Below are positions 16,436 to 26,471 of a stretch of DNA of 64,000 bases, piece after piece. The position numbers were made by a program, and so were the translations under genes. Source of the stretch: Chitinophagaceae bacterium UBA4411 (lineage in GTDB: Bacteria > Bacteroidota > Bacteroidia > Chitinophagales > Chitinophagaceae); the NCBI GenBank assembly GCA_002400415.1, contig DGQP01000005.1:287640-351639 (forward strand). The letters run 5' to 3'. The notes beneath the pieces were generated by a model that saw nothing but the letters and a program-made list of their open reading frames with translations, made no database searches and was not told the DNA's origin. Position 1 is the stretch's first letter, and every line of letters starts with the position of its first letter.

Positions 16436-16528
16436 AAAAGTCAGTTGATATGGTGAATGATGTTTAAAAACAGCCATACCGTTCATTCACACCGGTTCCT
16501 TGCACACTCCGGTATGGCTGTTGTATAA

Positions 16529-17338
16529 TTAATAGCTTTTGATGTCAATACCTCCGAATATCACGGTCCCCTTCAGTAATAAAAGTTTATCCGGATTTTC
16601 AGCCATTTGCGACATCGGCCGCTTATCTTCCAGCCCGCCAAAAATGGTAACGGCCTCTGATTTTACTGCCCAGTTAGAAGGAATGATCAGTTTGGTACCG
16701 CCAAATATTGTTGTGAGTTCAAGCACAGCCGTTCCTTTAATATCTGCCTGTGAAAGATTGAGCTCGGTACCTCCGAATACATTGACAATATCACCTCCTT
16801 TAAAATCTTTACAAAGGATATTTTTTTTGGAGCCGCTGAAAATGCAGGTACTGTCTACAAAGTCATCCTGAGTAAAAGTCTCCTGCTGACAACCTGAAAG
16901 CGGTTCATTTATATCAGTACCGGGATTTTTTTTTCTTCCTGACCAACCATTCCTGTCGCTTCCTGATTTTTGCTGGGAACGGACAATAAAGAATAAACCG
17001 ATAACAATCAGGATGACGGGCCATATATGACGGCGAAGGTCACCATATAAAAAGTAGTCATTGGCCAGGAAAGTGCCACCTACCAGTAATAAAACAAACC
17101 AGGCCACCCCCTGGAAACGATGGCGGAAACCAATAAAGAGCCCCAACACTATCAGCAGCATCTGCCAGCTGAAAACCCAGCGGGGGAAATCAGGAATATA
17201 ACTTCTCATCAGCGCCACGATACCAATCAGCAATAGCAATACACCTGTCCAGATATGGCCACTGCGATGGTGTCGTTCCATTCTCATTTCCCAACGCATT
17301 TTCCTTTCCTCCATCCTTTTTTCAAAATCTTCTCTCAT
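16529..17338 (-). CDS. LiaF-like membrane protein (DUF5668 helices plus LiaF C-terminal domain)
   Basis: 269 aa: a charged coiled N-terminus (1-25), four helices in pairs (about 29-46, 52-68, 74-92, 100-118), a linker, then a beta-rich C-terminal domain with four spaced F-G-G turns (V-F-G-G-T-E, I-F-G-G-T-K, I-F-G-G-L-E, I-F-G-G-I-D). This is the layout of LiaF, which in Firmicutes restrains the LiaRS cell-envelope stress kinase. Here it heads an operon with a LytS/LytTR pair, implying an analogous inhibitory or sensing role; that is inference. Confidence 0.82.
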   Translation of the reverse strand: MREDFEKRMEERKMRWEMRMERHHRSGHIWTGVLLLLIGIVALMRSYIPDFPRWVFSWQMLLIVLGLFIGFRHRFQGVAWFVLLLVGGTFLANDYFLYGDLRRHIWPVILIVIGLFFIVRSQQKSGSDRNGWSGRKKNPGTDINEPLSGCQQETFTQDDFVDSTCIFSGSKKNILCKDFKGGDIVNVFGGTELNLSQADIKGTAVLELTTIFGGTKLIIPSNWAVKSEAVTIFGGLEDKRPMSQMAENPDKLLLLKGTVIFGGIDIKSY

Positions 17339-17354
17339 GGCTTCAAATTTTTAT

Positions 17355-17386
17355 CAAAACTAACGGGTAACAGTGTATTGGTCAAC
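17355..17386 (-). promoter_or_regulatory. Predicted promoter of the LiaF-like/LytTR operon
   Basis: TAGTTTTG (17362-17355 on the minus strand) fits TAnnTTTG, with a partial -33 element (GTTG, 17386-17383) 20 bp upstream. It gives a leader of only about 12 nt. Confidence 0.4.
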
Positions 17387-17450
17387 AGCAGATGGGTACT
17401 GTGCTGCCCCGGGTCGGTGAACGGGGGGAAATACCCGGTCAGCAACCCGC

Positions 17451-17486
17451 AAAAAAATCCCCGTAACAGCATTGCTGTTTACGGGG
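17451..17486 (-). terminator. Intrinsic terminator of the T9SS-sorted protein gene
   Basis: On the minus strand a GC-rich stem, CCCCGTAAACAGC paired with GCTGTTACGGGG (one bulged A), is followed by ATTTTTTT. It lies about 30 bp after the stop codon at 17516. Confidence 0.8.
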
Positions 17487-17515
17487 TCGTATAAACAGGT
17501 ATTAATATGGGCTAT

Positions 17516-18154
17516 TTATTGTTTATTGAACCTGATTTTCTGGCCGCTCAGGTTGCCAAAATACATGCCTTTCGGGAGTTGCCGGGTATCTGCAACCGAT
17601 ATTCCCTCATAACTAGTTTTTTGAAGCAGTAACTCCCATTGCCGCAGATGAATATCAGTAACGAAAAATGTTTTCTGGTTAGTGCTATTATTGATAAAGA
17701 TATAATCAGTGGCAGGATTTGGGTAGAGAGCCGGAATAACCCCATTATAGCGGACATTAATCATTTCCGTATAAATCCTTCTGCCGGTAGGATAGGATAT
17801 TTCTATGCGATAACTGTAATTGCCATTTTCTGTCAGGATATCATCATAACTGTATTTCTTGTTATCATTACCTGTTTTCATATCGAACCGGGCAATGTTA
17901 ATCCATTTCTGGTTTACCGTATCCGACCGCTGTAGTATAATGTACTCATCGTTCTCTTCGCTTTCGGTGTACCATTCCAGCCGGGCGGCATTACCTTTCA
18001 GGGCAGAATAAAAAGAGAGAATATTGGTATGATAAACTTTACAGGGGGGATAAATTCCCGCACTTGCAGTACTGTTAAAATACAGGTTAAAAAAAGCCAG
18101 TGAGTTGAATAGTAGCAAATAATACTTTCTGGCCGCAGAAAGAGATATTTTCAT
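17516..18154 (-). CDS. Secreted protein with type IX C-terminal sorting domain
   Basis: 212 aa from the ATG at 18154, which places a signal peptide (K-I-S-L-S-A-A-R-K-Y-Y then a hydrophobic core) at the N-terminus; a longer frame begins at 18208 but would bury it. The C-terminal 75 residues start A-L-Y-P-N-P-A-T-D-Y-I-F-I and end in G-M-Y-F-G-N-L-S-G-Q-K-I-R-F, the usual pattern of T9SS sorting tails. The middle (V-R-L-E-W-Y-T-E-S-E-E-N-D-like segment) resembles small fibronectin-like modules. No catalytic domain is seen. It is probably a surface or secreted adhesin-like protein. Confidence 0.75.
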   Translation of the reverse strand: MKISLSAARKYYLLLFNSLAFFNLYFNSTASAGIYPPCKVYHTNILSFYSALKGNAARLEWYTESEENDEYIILQRSDTVNQKWINIARFDMKTGNDNKKYSYDDILTENGNYSYRIEISYPTGRRIYTEMINVRYNGVIPALYPNPATDYIFINNSTNQKTFFVTDIHLRQWELLLQKTSYEGISVADTRQLPKGMYFGNLSGQKIRFNKQ

Positions 18155-18271
18155 GAGTCGGTCCGGATTAGTGGGCTGAAAAATAAAAAAATACGCCGGG
18201 TATTGCAACCTCCTGGGATTTAAATTTTATGAAATAGGTGTTTTGTTTATCTTTCAATTAAATACCATTCT

Positions 18272-21200
18272 ATGCCTCAATTAAAGCTAATTGCCTTCAT
18301 TATCAGCCTACTATGTATCGGAATTGAAAGCCGGTCACAAGAAAAAAAGGACCCTCAAAAATGGGATGTCAGTAACCCGGAAGGGCCCTACAAGGAGGTT
18401 TCATTTACTGTCTCCGAAGGAACATGGATGAACCTGGATATTTCGCCCGATGGAAAGGAAATAATGTTTGATCTGCTGGGAGACATTTATAGTATTCCCG
18501 CTGCCGGGGGCGAAGCCAGAGTGCTGAGAGGAGGCCATGCATTTGAAGTGCAGCCCCGGTTTAGTCCGGACGGCAAAAAAATCCTGTTTACTTCCGACGC
18601 AGGTGGTGCTGATAATATCTGGGTAATGAACAGGGATGGAAGCGGTGCCCGGCAAATTACAAAAGAAAATTTCCGTTTATTGAATAACGCCTGCTGGTCA
18701 CCGGATGGGGAGTATATCATTGCCAGGAAACATTTTACTTCCGGTCGTTCATTAGGAGCGGGAGAAATGTGGTTATACCATACAAGCGGGGGCAGCGGTC
18801 TGCAATTAACAGCCCGGAAGAATGATCAGCAGGATGTGAATGAACCGGTGGTATCGCCGGATGGCCGTTATGTTTATTTCAGCGAGGATATGTATCCCGG
18901 CGGTTTCTTTCAGTATAACAAAGACCCGAACAACGAGATATTTGTGATTCGTCGTTTCGACCGGCAAAAGGGTATCATTGAAAATATTACCGGCGGGCCG
19001 GGTGGTGCAGTAAGACCCCAGTTATCGCATAGCGGAAAGTTCTTATCATTCATCAAAAGGGTACGAACAAAAACGGTGCTGTATATACGTAACCTGGAGA
19101 CAGCGGAAGAATGGCCGGTTTGCGATATGCTCAGTAAAGATCAGCAGGAAGCATGGACGATATTCGGAAGTTTCCCCGGCTATGCCTGGACACCGGATGA
19201 CCAGCATATCATTATCTGGAGCAATGGCAAGATCAATAAAATAGAAGTGGGAGCGGTCAATAAAATAACAGATATCCCATTTACCTGTACTGTAAAACAG
19301 CGTATCTATGATGCTGTGCGTTTTCAGCAGGAATTAAATCCTTCCACTTTTACTGCACATGTGATAAGACAGGCTATTACTTCTCCGGATGGGAAATTCC
19401 TAGTGTTCAATGCAGTTGGCTATCTATGGAAAAAAGAGTTGCCGGCTGGTAAGCCACAACGGGTAACTAATGGTCTTGACTTTGAATTTGAGCCTTCATT
19501 TTCTGCTGATGGCAAAACATTGTTGTATACGACCTGGAATGATGAAACTGCCGGGGCGATCTGGAAAGTAAATACACAGGGAGTAGCTAAGCCGGTAAAA
19601 ATTACCAAAGCAAAAGGGATTTACAGGCAGCCATCATTTTCTGCCGATGGGAAAATGATCGTTTACCGCCGGGAAGGCGGCAGCGATGCTCTTGGTCCTG
19701 CTTACACAGCTCAAACCGGTATCTATACTATGAATGCAGATGGCAGTAATGAAAGCTTTGTAAGGGCCGGAGGCGACAAGCCGGTATTTACTAAGAATAA
19801 TGAACGCATATACTATCAGACCGGTGCTGGATTAGGCAGCTGCAAGCTGAATGGAGAAGATGATAAGGCTGTACTGAAGAGTACATATGGTAACCAGTTC
19901 ACTGTTTCGCCGGATGAAAAATGGATCGCCTTTGTTGACCTGCATAAGGCCTACGTGGCGGCCCTTCCTCAAACCGGAAAGACAATTGATATAGGTAGTG
20001 GCACCAGCGATTTCCCGGTGAAAGTGATAACCAAAGATGCCGGTTTTAACCTGCACTGGAGCAGCGACAGCAAACAAATGCATTATACGCTGGGTGATCA
20101 ATATTATTCTATTAACCTGGAGGACAGGTTTGAATTCATTGCTGGTAAACCGGACTCATTGTTCAAAATACCGGAGAAGGGAATTGACGTGGGACTGGAA
20201 GTGAGTATGGATAAGCCAACGGGGATAATTGCTTTTACCAATGCCCGCATCATCACAATGAAAGCTGATGAAGTGATTGAGAACGGAACTGTGATCGTGG
20301 AAGGGAATCTGATAAAAGCGGTGGGGAAATCAGGTGAAGTGACAGTTCCTGCTGGCGCCAAACAAATTGATTGTAGTGGTAAAACCATAATGCCCGGTTT
20401 TATTGATGCCCATGCTCATGGCAATCATTTCCGTTCAGGTATTTCACCCCAAAAGCATTGGGCCTATTATGCCAATCTTGCCTATGGTGTTACCACTATG
20501 CATGATCCTTCGGCCAACAGTGAAATGGTATTTGCACAGAGTGAATTGGTGAAGACTGGTTTACAGGTGGGGCCGAGGGTATTCTCTACAGGGACGATCT
20601 TATATGGTGCAGATGGTAATTTTAAAGCCGTGATCAATTCACTGGAAGATGCAAGGAGTGCTCTCCGCAGGACAAAAGCTTTCGGAGCTTTTTCAGTAAA
20701 AAGCTATAACCAGCCCCGGCGGGAGCAGCGGCAGCAGGTAATACAGGCTGCACGGGAATTGAATATGGAAGTGGTACCGGAAGGAGGCTCTTTCTTTTAC
20801 CACAATACCAGCATGATACTGGATGGCCACACAACAATAGAACATAATATGCCGGTGGCGCCTTTGTATAATGATGTGATCCAATTGTGGAAGAATGCGA
20901 AGACGGCTTATACGCCAACGCTGATCGTTAACTATGGATCAGTGAATGGGGAATTTTACTGGTACCAGCACAGCAATGTATGGGAGAAAGAAAGACTGCT
21001 TCGTTTTACTCCCCGTGATGTGATCGATACCCGCAGCCGTCACAGGACGATGTTGCCGGAAGAAGAATATATCAACGGTCATATACTTACTTCAGGAAGT
21101 TTGAAAAAACTAATGGACCAGGGTGTGCTGGTGAACATGGGTGCACATGGGCAAATACAGGGTATCGGAGCACATTGGGAGATATGGATGATGCAGCAGG

Positions 21201-21529
21201 GCGGAATGACCAATCACCAGGCTTTACAGACGGCTACTATCAATCCCGCAAAAAGTCTTGGGTTTGATAAATACATCGGCTCACTGGAAGTGGGTAAACT
21301 GGCCGACCTGCTGGTGATGGATAAAAATCCACTGGAGGATATCCGTAATACAGAAAGCATCCGGTATACCATGGTAAACGGAAGATTATACGATGCGGAA
21401 ACCATGAATGAAACAGGTAATGCGAACAGGCCAAGAGGAAAATTTTTCTGGGAAACCAGTAAGAATGCCTTCAGTTTCCCCTGGCATGATGAAAGTGAAA
21501 CCGAAGGTTGTGGTTGCGGAAAACATTAA
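18272..21529 (+). CDS. Periplasmic amidohydrolase with N-terminal TolB-like beta-propeller
   Basis: 1085 aa. A signal peptide (1-22, ending S-R-S-Q) precedes a long propeller region (about 30-625) with repeated S-P-D-G-K / F-S-A-D-G-K motifs typical of TolB/WD40-like blades. The amidohydrolase domain follows (about 645-1060): I-I-A-F-T-N-A-R-I-I, then the metal motif P-G-F-I-D-A-H-A-H-G around 708-717, an E-H-N-M segment, and A-D-L-L-V-M-D-K-N-P near the end. The protein ends C-G-C-G-K-H. Homologues are annotated as dipeptidase- or dihydropyrimidinase-like; the substrate is unknown. It is monocistronic with its own terminator. Confidence 0.88.
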   Translation: MPQLKLIAFIISLLCIGIESRSQEKKDPQKWDVSNPEGPYKEVSFTVSEGTWMNLDISPDGKEIMFDLLGDIYSIPAAGGEARVLRGGHAFEVQPRFSPDGKKILFTSDAGGADNIWVMNRDGSGARQITKENFRLLNNACWSPDGEYIIARKHFTSGRSLGAGEMWLYHTSGGSGLQLTARKNDQQDVNEPVVSPDGRYVYFSEDMYPGGFFQYNKDPNNEIFVIRRFDRQKGIIENITGGPGGAVRPQLSHSGKFLSFIKRVRTKTVLYIRNLETAEEWPVCDMLSKDQQEAWTIFGSFPGYAWTPDDQHIIIWSNGKINKIEVGAVNKITDIPFTCTVKQRIYDAVRFQQELNPSTFTAHVIRQAITSPDGKFLVFNAVGYLWKKELPAGKPQRVTNGLDFEFEPSFSADGKTLLYTTWNDETAGAIWKVNTQGVAKPVKITKAKGIYRQPSFSADGKMIVYRREGGSDALGPAYTAQTGIYTMNADGSNESFVRAGGDKPVFTKNNERIYYQTGAGLGSCKLNGEDDKAVLKSTYGNQFTVSPDEKWIAFVDLHKAYVAALPQTGKTIDIGSGTSDFPVKVITKDAGFNLHWSSDSKQMHYTLGDQYYSINLEDRFEFIAGKPDSLFKIPEKGIDVGLEVSMDKPTGIIAFTNARIITMKADEVIENGTVIVEGNLIKAVGKSGEVTVPAGAKQIDCSGKTIMPGFIDAHAHGNHFRSGISPQKHWAYYANLAYGVTTMHDPSANSEMVFAQSELVKTGLQVGPRVFSTGTILYGADGNFKAVINSLEDARSALRRTKAFGAFSVKSYNQPRREQRQQVIQAARELNMEVVPEGGSFFYHNTSMILDGHTTIEHNMPVAPLYNDVIQLWKNAKTAYTPTLIVNYGSVNGEFYWYQHSNVWEKERLLRFTPRDVIDTRSRHRTMLPEEEYINGHILTSGSLKKLMDQGVLVNMGAHGQIQGIGAHWEIWMMQQGGMTNHQALQTATINPAKSLGFDKYIGSLEVGKLADLLVMDKNPLEDIRNTESIRYTMVNGRLYDAETMNETGNANRPRGKFFWETSKNAFSFPWHDESETEGCGCGKH

Positions 21530-21551
21530 CTGATTTTAGTAAAAACTTATC

Positions 21552-21584
21552 ACAGCCTGCTGTTTAAACAGCAGGCTGTTTTTA
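21552..21584. terminator. Intrinsic terminator, perfect palindrome
   Basis: A 14-bp perfect stem (ACAGCCTGCTGTTT / AAACAGCAGGCTGT) is followed by TTTTTA on the plus strand. It ends the amidohydrolase transcript and probably also stops the convergent ade gene, whose stop codon overlaps its end. Confidence 0.9.
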
Positions 21585-23219
21585 TATAAATTTAAAGGTG
21601 TCTCCGTCAAACAAACCTTTATCGCTGAGCTTTAGATGAGGTATCACCAGTAATGCCATGAAAGATAAAGTCATAAAAGGAGAGCCTAATGCAGAGCCGG
21701 CTTCCTTCGAGGCTTTATCGATCATTGAATATTGTTCCGCCACTTTATAGCCGTCTTCGTCGCTCATCAGCCCGGCAACAGGCAGGGGTACGATCATTTC
21801 AAGATCATCTTTTACCAGGCTTACGCCGCCTTTATGATCAATGATCATATTGACAGCCTTGCAGATGCTTTCATCATCCACACCCACTGCAACGATATTG
21901 TGACTGTCATGTGCAACAGAAGACGCAATGGCTCCCTGTTTCAACCCGATATTTTTAATGAAAGATTTGGCGACAGGGGCATTACTATACCTGTTTACCA
22001 CCACGATCTTCAACAGATCTCTTCCCGTATCACTTACCAGGAACCCGTTTTCGATTCTGGGCGCTAGTAATATTTTATTAGTGATCAGTTGGCCATCTAA
22101 TGCTTCAATTACCGGGACCAGGGGCCGGGCGTCATTGGGTATAGCTGGTACTTCAAAATCAACTGCTTCCTTTTTAGCACAGGAAAAATTATTGATGACT
22201 CCTGATTTCGGACTGCTGATTAATGTCTTTCCATTTTCAGCAACTAAATTTCCGTTGATATAGGTTTGTACTGTTTCAAATTGTGTAAGATCCTTCACAA
22301 TAATAAAATCTGCAGGATCAGTTTCTCTCAATAAACCCACTTTCATATTGTAATGTAATACCGGGTTTACACAAGCTGCTTTCAGGATTTTGAAAATACC
22401 GATTCCTTTTGCAACAGCCCTTGCGCAAAGCTGGTTGATGTGGCCGTCTACCAAACTATCCGGGTGCTTGTCGTCGCTGCAAAACATGATCATATCCGGG
22501 TAGTCATTCAGTAACCCGATCAGTGCTTCAAAATTCTTAGCGGCACTGCCTTCCCGGATCAGGATCTTCATGCCACATTGCAATTTATCCAGGGCTTCTT
22601 CTCTGGTGAAACATTCATGATCAGTACTGATGCCGGCTGCGGCGTAAGTGGCAGCCATTTGCCCTCTCAGCCCCGGTGCATGTCCATCAACGGGTTTGCC
22701 AATAGCATGTGCAGCGCTTATCTTCTTCATCACTTCCTGGTCTCCGTTCAGTACGCCGGGAAAATTCATCATCTCGCTGAGATAAAAAATATCGTCACTT
22801 TTTAATAAAGAGCTTACCTGTTCTGCATCAATCGCCGCACCGGCGGTTTCAAAAATTGTAGCAGGCACACAGCTGGGTGCACCAAAATGAAATTTGAAGG
22901 GAACCGTTTTCCCATTATCAATCATGAATTGAACGCCTTTCATGCCACATACATTCGCAATCTCATGCGGATCGCTGATCGTGGCTACAGTACCATGCAC
23001 CACCGCCAGCCGGGCAAATTCCGAAGGAATGAGCATGGAGCTTTCTATATGCACATGGCTGTCAACGAAGCCGGGAAGGATATAGTTTGAATTGCTGAGC
23101 TCTGTTCCGGGAATTTCTTTGACAGAAGCAATTTTCCCATCGGTCACATTTATTGTTGCCGGGTAAATTCTTTGCTGCTGAATATCCACGAGCTGTCCGC
23201 TGATAGAAAACGATGCCAT
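21582..23219 (-). CDS. ade: Adenine deaminase
   Basis: 545-aa metal-dependent deaminase converting adenine to hypoxanthine in purine salvage. The N-terminal metal site is G-F-V-D-S-H-V-H-I-E-S-S-M (about 50-62), followed by D-P-H-E-I-A-N-V and D-G-H-A-P-G. The C-terminal adenine-deaminase domain has V-A-H-D-S-H-N-I and G-G-V-S-L-V. Length and motif order fit the AdeC family. It is convergent with the amidohydrolase gene and divergent from the BNR protein. Confidence 0.95.
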   Translation of the reverse strand: MASFSISGQLVDIQQQRIYPATINVTDGKIASVKEIPGTELSNSNYILPGFVDSHVHIESSMLIPSEFARLAVVHGTVATISDPHEIANVCGMKGVQFMIDNGKTVPFKFHFGAPSCVPATIFETAGAAIDAEQVSSLLKSDDIFYLSEMMNFPGVLNGDQEVMKKISAAHAIGKPVDGHAPGLRGQMAATYAAAGISTDHECFTREEALDKLQCGMKILIREGSAAKNFEALIGLLNDYPDMIMFCSDDKHPDSLVDGHINQLCARAVAKGIGIFKILKAACVNPVLHYNMKVGLLRETDPADFIIVKDLTQFETVQTYINGNLVAENGKTLISSPKSGVINNFSCAKKEAVDFEVPAIPNDARPLVPVIEALDGQLITNKILLAPRIENGFLVSDTGRDLLKIVVVNRYSNAPVAKSFIKNIGLKQGAIASSVAHDSHNIVAVGVDDESICKAVNMIIDHKGGVSLVKDDLEMIVPLPVAGLMSDEDGYKVAEQYSMIDKASKEAGSALGSPFMTLSFMALLVIPHLKLSDKGLFDGDTFKFI

Positions 23220-23281
23220 ACCGGTGATTTGGATAAAGGTAAATCACTACCTTCAAAGAACTAATCTAACTGATCACTGCT

Positions 23282-26200
23282 ATGAGAAAATTATTATGGC
23301 TTGCCTGTGCATTGGCCTTTGTTCAAACCCATGCACAAAAAAAACCGGCAACAAAACCTGTTGCTGACAATACTGACTCTGTTTTATTATCCAAAACAAA
23401 ATACCGGCTGATCGGGCCCTGGCGGGGTGGAAGAAGCGGGGCTGTAACCGGCAGTTATAAAAATAAAAATACATTCTACTTTGGGGCTACCGGCGGAGGT
23501 GTCTGGAAAACTACAGATGGCGGTAGTAACTGGAAAAATATTTCTGATAAATATTTCGGCAGTACCATCGGTGCGGTGGCAGTGGCTCCTTCCGATGAGA
23601 ATATCATCTATGTTGGTGAGGGTGAAAATACCATGCGGGGTAATGTCAGCGAAGGATTAGGAGGCATGTGGCGCAGTGATGATGGAGGCAGGACATGGAG
23701 AAATATTGGCCTGAAAGATGGCCGGCATATTATCCGGATCGTCATTCATCCGGGAGATCCGAATACGGTTTGGGCAGCTGTAATGGGGCATTTATTTGGC
23801 CCCAATGAAGAAAGAGGTGTTTACAAAACAACAGATGGGGGAAAAACATGGAAACGAACCTTGTTTGTAAATAACCAAACAGGTTGCAGTGACCTCGTAA
23901 TGGAACCGGGCAACCCATCCGTTTTTTATGCGGGCACCTGGCGGTTGATCAGGACGCCGCATAGCTTAGAAAGTGGTGGTGAGGGAAGCGGCCTCTGGAA
24001 AAGCATGGATGCTGGTGAAACATGGATGAATATCACTGTAAAGAAAGGATTGCCGAAAGGTATCTGGGGTATTACAGGAGTGGCTGTTGCTCCATCCAAT
24101 CCTGATAAACTTTATGCGATTATAGAAAATGAAAAAGGTGGAATGTATGTGAGTGCAGATGCAGGAGAAACCTGGACCCTGACCAGCAACGATAATAATA
24201 TCCGTCAGCGGGCCTGGTATTATACCAAAGTATTCGTTGATCCTCGAAATGAGAATCTGGTCTATGCGCCAAATGTGAATTTTATGCGCAGCAGGGATGG
24301 CGGTAAAACATTTCAAAGTGTGAATACACCGCATGGCGATCACCATGATCTGTGGATTGACCCCGGGAATGGCAACAGGATGATCGTGGCAGATGATGGT
24401 GGTGCACAGGTAAGTTTTGATGGTGGTGATAACTGGAGTACCTATTTAAATCAGCCTACGGCGCAGATATACCGGGTATCAACAGACAACTCTTTTCCTT
24501 ACCGGATACTGGGTGCACAACAGGATAATTCAACTTTAAGAATAAAACACAGAACATATGGAGCAGCTATTACCGACAGGGACTGGGACGTAACAGCGGG
24601 CAGTGAAAGTGGCTATGTAGTTGCCGATCCGTTAAACCCGGATATTGTCTACGGGGGCAATTACGGAGGTTATCTGTCAAGGCTCGATCATAAAACAGGC
24701 GAGAACCGTGCCGTGAGTGTATGGCCTGACAACCCGATGGGGGCAGGTGCCGATGTATTGAAATATCGTTTTCAGTGGAACTTTCCGATTTTCTTTTCAC
24801 CACACAACCCGAAACGGTTATATGCAGCAGGTAATCATTTATTCGTTACCGAAAACGAAGGAGCCAGCTGGCAGGAAATATCACCTGACCTGACCACGGA
24901 TGATAAATCTAAACAAGGGCCCAGCGGAGGTCCGATCACCAAAGACAATACATCCGTGGAATATTATTGCACCATTTTCACGGCAGCAGAAAGTATAACG
25001 GAAGAGGGGGTATTATGGACCGGAAGTGATGATGGATTGATACATGTGAGCAGGAATGCTGGTAAAAGTTGGGAAAACGTAACACCAAAAGATTGCCCTA
25101 AATGGATCATGTGGAATTGTATAGAAACTGATCCGTTCAAAAAGGGAGCAGCTTATTTTACCGGCACAAGGTATAAAAGTGATGATTTTGCCCCGTATAT
25201 CTACAAAACTGAAGACTATGGAAAAACATGGAAGCTGATTGTGAACGGTATTAATAAATTTCATTTTACAAGAGCAATGAGAGCAGACCGGAGGGTGGCT
25301 GGCTTATTATATGCAGGAACAGAATACGGGATGTATATCAGCTATGATGATGGTACCAGCTGGAAATCATTTCAGCTCAACCTTCCTGTTGTTCCGGTTA
25401 CCGATCTCACCATTAAGAACAATGATCTCATCGTTGCCACACAGGGCCGTTCTTTCTATGTGCTGGATGACCTGAGTGTGATCCAGCAATTGAGTGCTGC
25501 TATTTCACAAAAGCCCCTGCATGTTTTTGAACCTGATGCTGCCTGGCGGATACAGGGTAGTGGTTTTGGGTTCCGGTCAGGCCCGCCGGCTAACGCAGGT
25601 GCTAATCCTCCCAATGGTGCCGTAATTAATTTTTATCTGAGAGATGCAGCTGATACCACAAAAGCTTCAGTAACCATCATGGATAAAAATAAGAAAGTGA
25701 TTCGTACTTTTTCAACCGATGCTAAAGAGGCAAGGGATAAAATGGAACTGGTCAGGGGAATGAACCGTTTTGTATGGAACCTGCAATACCCGGATGCGGA
25801 ACGGGTGGAAGGCATGGTCTTATGGAACGGCGTGCCGGGAAGTATTATGGCACCCCCGGGTGAATATCTTTTTAAATTGAAAGCAGGTAACGAAACAGCT
25901 GAAGGTAACTTCCTGGTAAAGGCAGATCCGAATTATAAAATAACACAGGCTGACTACGAGGAACAATTCAGTTTCCTGCAAACAGTGATGGGTAAATTCA
26001 ATGAAGTGCAGAAAGTGATTAAAGATATCCGTGCGCTAAGAAGCCAGATAAATGATTTTACGGGCAGACAGGAAAAGGATTCCATCAAAGAAGTAAAAGC
26101 AATGGCGGATAGTATCATTAAACAATTGACAGCTGTGGAAGAAACGTTTTACCAGACCAGGGCCAAAAGCAGCCAGGATGTGCTTAACTATCCAATCCGG

Positions 26201-26425
26201 CTGAATGATAAACTCAGCGGGTTATTTGACGCAGCTAACAGCGGAAACATGGCCCCGTCAAAACAGGCTAAAGATGTGTATGCTGAATTATCCGGGCAAT
26301 GTGATGAGCAATTAATGAAGTTTAAAAAGATTAAAGAAGAAGATGTGGTAAAGCTGAACCAGTTAATCAGGGAAAAGGGAGTGCCGGTAATAGGATTAAA
26401 AAAAGAAGACAACAGGAAAGAGTAA
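23282..26425 (+). CDS. Exported VPS10/sortilin-like BNR-repeat protein
   Basis: 1047 aa with a signal peptide (1-18, ending T-H-A-Q). Many Asp-box repeats of the form S-x-D-G-G-x-T-W are spread over about residues 40-700 (for example T-D-G-G-S-N-W, S-D-D-G-G-R-T-W, S-M-D-A-G-E-T-W). These form the ten-bladed propeller of VPS10/sortilin-like glycosidase-fold proteins. The C-terminal third has a helical segment (about 890-1010). No catalytic residues can be assigned. Such proteins are common in Bacteroidota and are usually annotated as glycosyl hydrolase, without proof of activity. Confidence 0.85.
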   Translation: MRKLLWLACALAFVQTHAQKKPATKPVADNTDSVLLSKTKYRLIGPWRGGRSGAVTGSYKNKNTFYFGATGGGVWKTTDGGSNWKNISDKYFGSTIGAVAVAPSDENIIYVGEGENTMRGNVSEGLGGMWRSDDGGRTWRNIGLKDGRHIIRIVIHPGDPNTVWAAVMGHLFGPNEERGVYKTTDGGKTWKRTLFVNNQTGCSDLVMEPGNPSVFYAGTWRLIRTPHSLESGGEGSGLWKSMDAGETWMNITVKKGLPKGIWGITGVAVAPSNPDKLYAIIENEKGGMYVSADAGETWTLTSNDNNIRQRAWYYTKVFVDPRNENLVYAPNVNFMRSRDGGKTFQSVNTPHGDHHDLWIDPGNGNRMIVADDGGAQVSFDGGDNWSTYLNQPTAQIYRVSTDNSFPYRILGAQQDNSTLRIKHRTYGAAITDRDWDVTAGSESGYVVADPLNPDIVYGGNYGGYLSRLDHKTGENRAVSVWPDNPMGAGADVLKYRFQWNFPIFFSPHNPKRLYAAGNHLFVTENEGASWQEISPDLTTDDKSKQGPSGGPITKDNTSVEYYCTIFTAAESITEEGVLWTGSDDGLIHVSRNAGKSWENVTPKDCPKWIMWNCIETDPFKKGAAYFTGTRYKSDDFAPYIYKTEDYGKTWKLIVNGINKFHFTRAMRADRRVAGLLYAGTEYGMYISYDDGTSWKSFQLNLPVVPVTDLTIKNNDLIVATQGRSFYVLDDLSVIQQLSAAISQKPLHVFEPDAAWRIQGSGFGFRSGPPANAGANPPNGAVINFYLRDAADTTKASVTIMDKNKKVIRTFSTDAKEARDKMELVRGMNRFVWNLQYPDAERVEGMVLWNGVPGSIMAPPGEYLFKLKAGNETAEGNFLVKADPNYKITQADYEEQFSFLQTVMGKFNEVQKVIKDIRALRSQINDFTGRQEKDSIKEVKAMADSIIKQLTAVEETFYQTRAKSSQDVLNYPIRLNDKLSGLFDAANSGNMAPSKQAKDVYAELSGQCDEQLMKFKKIKEEDVVKLNQLIREKGVPVIGLKKEDNRKE

Positions 26426-26439
26426 ATAATTGTATAGGA

Positions 26440-26467
26440 AAATGGCCCCGGTTATCCGGGGCCATTT
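26440..26467. terminator. Bidirectional intrinsic terminator
   Basis: A 12-bp perfect stem (aaatggccccgg / ccggggccattt) with a TTAT loop separates the convergent BNR-protein and desaturase genes. Confidence 0.88.
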
Positions 26468-26471
26468 TCAT

